NCBI RefSeq assembly: GCF_900108485.1 | Contig: NZ_FNXF01000021.1 | Coordinates: 1 to 55,711, forward strand | DNA from: Rheinheimera pacifica | Lineage (GTDB): Bacteria; Pseudomonadota; Gammaproteobacteria; Enterobacterales; Alteromonadaceae | DNA length: 55,711 nt | Reading direction: 5' to 3' | In this document: one piece after another, positions 54,318 through 55,711 of the stretch | Numbering within the stretch: the first letter of the stretch is position 1 | How the letters are laid out: each line of letters begins with the position of its first letter | Position numbers and translations under genes: made by a program | Notes under the pieces: model-generated | What the model was told of the DNA's origin: nothing | The model's database searches: none | Seen by the model: only the letters and a program-made list of their open reading frames with translations

Positions 54318-54463
54318 GTGCTCCGCCGAGCAGGTGGCTGAGAAAATAACAATGCAAGTTTTAAAGTTGAGGTTATGGTGCTCCGCCGAGCAGGTGGCTG
54401 AGGAACCGGAAGCAAAAGTCGCAGGTTCAAATCGTGGATTCCGCCGTATAGGTGGCTGATAGT
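54318..54463 (+). CRISPR. Two-spacer type I-F3 CRISPR array with diverging repeats
   Basis: Repeat 1 (54318-54345) and repeat 2 (54378-54405) are 28 nt, 60 nt apart; each has the hairpin CCGCC-GAGCA-GGTGG and the 3' handle CTGAGAAA (repeat 1) or CTGAGGAA (repeat 2). Repeat 3 (about 54436-54463) keeps the stem and GGCTGA but has loop GTATA and altered flanks. Spacer 1 is 54346-54377 (32 nt), spacer 2 is 54406-54437. Divergent terminal repeats around a homing spacer are known in I-F3 CASTs. No cas1, cas2 or cas3 is present. Confidence 0.95.
54406..54437 (+). other. Homing spacer (spacer 2) against tRNA-Arg(CCG)
   Basis: Begins CCGGAAGCAAAAGTC and ends TTCAAATCGTGG. Compared with 38956-38987 it differs at 6, 10, 12, 16, 18, 19, 24 and 30, which includes all five flipped-out positions of type I-F (6, 12, 18, 24, 30). 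Counting only the 27 pairing positions, 24 match. If repeat 3 starts at 54436, the last two matched bases belong to it and the spacer is 30 nt. Confidence 0.9.
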
Positions 54464-54513
54464 GTATTGAAGAAATCTTGCAATATAAGTGTCAATTACA
54501 ATGAAAAATTGGA

Positions 54514-54630
54514 ATGCACAGCAATAAAATAGACAAGGATAACGTGTACCATCCTTTAACTAGAAACATATTTGAGGATCACGTAGAAGTTCTAGCTCTC
54601 GGTGAACTGCCTCCTAATCTCATATCATAG
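54514..54630 (+). CDS. Possible 38-residue protein after the array
   Basis: A short frame starting MHSNKIDKDNVYHPLTRNI and ending ELPPNLIS. No good Shine-Dalgarno is visible and no family is recognised. It is listed because the stretch 54464-54783 otherwise holds nothing that I can read. Confidence 0.2.
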   Translation: MHSNKIDKDNVYHPLTRNIFEDHVEVLALGELPPNLIS

Positions 54631-54783
54631 ACACTCTCGTTGAGATGACTGTATGTTGTTGGCACATTTTGGGGTGACTATTAGCAATGTTAAGAGTTAT
54701 CTAGATTCAGCCAACTGAGTAACCCGTTAACACGAGAAAGAGTCCTCCCGAAACAGCCGTTGTATGTCTCGCTAAACACAATA

Positions 54784-55071
54784 TTAATGCTCAGAAGACA
54801 TCAATTTTTTCAGTGCATCAGATGCTGGCTTTGGATTCTTGATTGCGCGATTCAGTGAAGCCCAGGCTAGGTCATTCAGTACCGTCGTGTGTCGACATGC
54901 CAACACGTCGTGAGCATGTTTAACGGCCTGGTTCAGGATAAACGCATTCACGCTTAAATCGACTTCTTCTGCGGCTAACTTTAGCAGTTTTTTGATCTCA
55001 GGAGTTGTCCTAAGCTCAATTCGTACATAAGTGCTGTTATCGCCGGGTATAGGCTTTTGGGGCTCTTGCAT
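54784..55071 (-). CDS. Orphan DUF1778/TacA-like ribbon-helix-helix protein
   Basis: 95 residues from ATG 55071 (TTG 55101 and GTG 55092 are possible longer starts). RIELRTTPEIKKLLKLAAEE followed by DLSVNAFILNQAVKHAHDVL is the DUF1778/TacA ribbon-helix-helix motif. TacA-type antitoxins usually sit next to a GNAT-family toxin; none is visible here, downstream being the CRISPR array region. It may act as a repressor only, or be the remains of a pair. Confidence 0.8.
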   Translation of the reverse strand: MQEPQKPIPGDNSTYVRIELRTTPEIKKLLKLAAEEVDLSVNAFILNQAVKHAHDVLACRHTTVLNDLAWASLNRAIKNPKPASDALKKLMSSEH

Positions 55072-55354
55072 AGCTGCTGTACTCTTTTTCACTAATATCA
55101 ATAATCTAGCAGAGCTGTGAAGAACAGCAATAAAAACTATCTTAATTAAGGTATTCAGGTTAATTCACTTTCATCTATTCTGGTAGTCAACACCTGAGGA
55201 TTCCTCGGTAGTTCGAACTCAGCAAAGATTAGCAATCTCATTTAGCCTAAACTAATAAACAAAGTATCGCCTTTACGAAAAATATGGACCTAAGTTACAT
55301 CCGTGAACTCATACGCTTTGGGAATGCATGCCCGGTTCCCGCCAAGAGTGAAGA

Positions 55355-55378
55355 GAGGGTGTTCAATATTCTGTGTCA
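55355..55378 (-). repeat. Probable terminal inverted repeat of an IS256-type element
   Basis: GAGGGTGTTCAATATTCTGTG at 55355 resembles the ends of IS256-family elements and lies 30 bp beyond the stop of the transposase. The opposite end is outside the window, so this cannot be confirmed by matching. Confidence 0.5.
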
Positions 55379-55384
55379 GCTTGG

Positions 55385-55711
55385 TCACAGGTCGATATGA
55401 GCGTCTAAGCGCCCCTCGAAGTGTATCGACAGCTGTGACAGCGTCAGATTCCAGTTTTGCACCGGGTGTGTCCAACGCTCAGATGCCTGCAAGATACCGG
55501 CATAAAGCAGCTTAAGCAAACTGTTTTCATTGGCGAATCCGCCCTTGGTTTTGGTCAGTTTACGGAACTGGCGATGCACGGCTTCCACGGCATTGGTGGT
55601 GTAGATAGCCGTTCTGACGTAGTCAGGGTATTTAAAATAGGCTGATAGCGTTTGCCATTTGTTGCGCCAGGATTTAATCACCACCGGGTACTTCTCACCC
55701 CATTTCGTCTC
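55385..55711 (-). CDS. IS256-family transposase, C-terminal part (cut by the window edge)
   Basis: Frame open to the window edge. ETKWGEKYPVVIKSWRNKW, YTTNAVEAVHRQFRKLTKTK and the closing QLSIHFEGRL are typical of IS256-family (Transposase_mut) C-termini. Only the last part is present. The insertion sequence may interrupt the CAST or lie just outside it. Confidence 0.85.
   Translation of the reverse strand, partial: ETKWGEKYPVVIKSWRNKWQTLSAYFKYPDYVRTAIYTTNAVEAVHRQFRKLTKTKGGFANENSLLKLLYAGILQASERWTHPVQNWNLTLSQLSIHFEGRLDAHIDL

Larger units (their letters stand above)
39038..54463. mobile_element. Type I-F3 CRISPR-associated Tn7-like transposon (CAST), one end visible
   Basis: The element is recognised by tnsAB-tnsC next to one end, tniQ-cas8/5-cas7-cas6 and a short CRISPR array, with cargo between. 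The left boundary is placed at TGT 39038, directly before two TnsB-type repeats. The coordinates given are the minimum extent, ending at the last CRISPR repeat. I could not find a matching opposite end (reverse complement of the repeats, then ACA and a TTTGA duplication) before an IS256-type element starts at about 55355, so the second end is beyond the window or lost. The tns end faces the target site, as in Tn7. TniQ, Cas8/5, Cas7 and Cas6 agree with what I recall of the Tn6677 proteins over their lengths. Confidence 0.93.

Noticed and set aside
55152..55185. Sequence AATTCACTTTCATC as a possible degenerate TnsB repeat marking the second end
   Set aside because: It shares only a short core with the left-end repeats, stands alone and is not followed by ACA and TTTGA.

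Overview
The window looks like chromosomal DNA of a marine or freshwater gammaproteobacterium. The gene order (rRNA operon, csrD/mshH, complete MSHA pilus locus, mreBCD-maf-rng-yhdP-nitrilase-tldD, yjgA/pmbA) is that of Alteromonadales-type genomes; Rheinheimera, Arsukibacterium or Alishewanella relatives are my best guess from gene content, not from a database search.

Layout. (1) 1-709: 3' end of a 23S rRNA, a 5S rRNA and its terminator. (2) 795-3330: a CsrD/MshH-type degenerate GGDEF-EAL protein and a convergent PLP-dependent deaminase/desulfhydrase. (3) 3404-20266: the MSHA type IV pilus locus mshI-J-K-L-M-N-E-G-B-A-C-D-O-P-Q. It has most genes overlapping or nearly so, and I find no mshF. 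(4) 20485-31134: mreBCD, maf, rng, yhdP, a nitrilase-family amidase and tldD. (5) 31198-38753: ilvE, a hairpin-rich spacer, yjgA/darP, pmbA, an M3-family lipoprotein peptidase and an orphan CHASE-PAS histidine kinase. (6) 38922-38998: tRNA-Arg(CCG) with a clear promoter and terminator.

(7) From 39038 onward lies a foreign, visibly AT-richer element: a Tn7-like CRISPR-associated transposon (CAST) of type I-F3. Two adjacent 21-bp repeats mark the transposon end. They are followed by a single gene carrying both the TnsA endonuclease and the TnsB DDE transposase, then tnsC, about 6.5 kb of cargo, xre-immA, and tniQ-cas8/5-cas7-cas6 with a two-spacer CRISPR array. There is no cas1 and no cas2/3, so the effector can bind but not degrade DNA. 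The last spacer (54406-54437), flanked by diverged repeats, is a guide against the neighbouring tRNA-Arg gene (38956-38987): 24 of 32 positions match, and all five positions 6, 12, 18, 24 and 30 (those flipped out in type I-F complexes) are among the eight mismatches. The transposon end starts 50 bp past the end of this protospacer, which is the insertion distance known for this class, and just after the tRNA terminator. The window therefore holds the transposon, the guide and the target it used.

(8) The cargo has a 13-gene minus-strand run of mostly tiny unknown proteins sharing near-identical Shine-Dalgarno sequences. It also has an AbiF/Abi_2-type HEPN protein whose promoter overlaps that of an oppositely transcribed, hairpin-rich candidate small RNA, a second candidate small RNA with twin hairpins, and a 47-residue zinc ribbon protein. 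(9) To the right of the array are an orphan DUF1778/TacA-like ribbon-helix-helix protein and, at the window edge, the end of an IS256-type insertion sequence. The second end of the CAST is not visible in the window.
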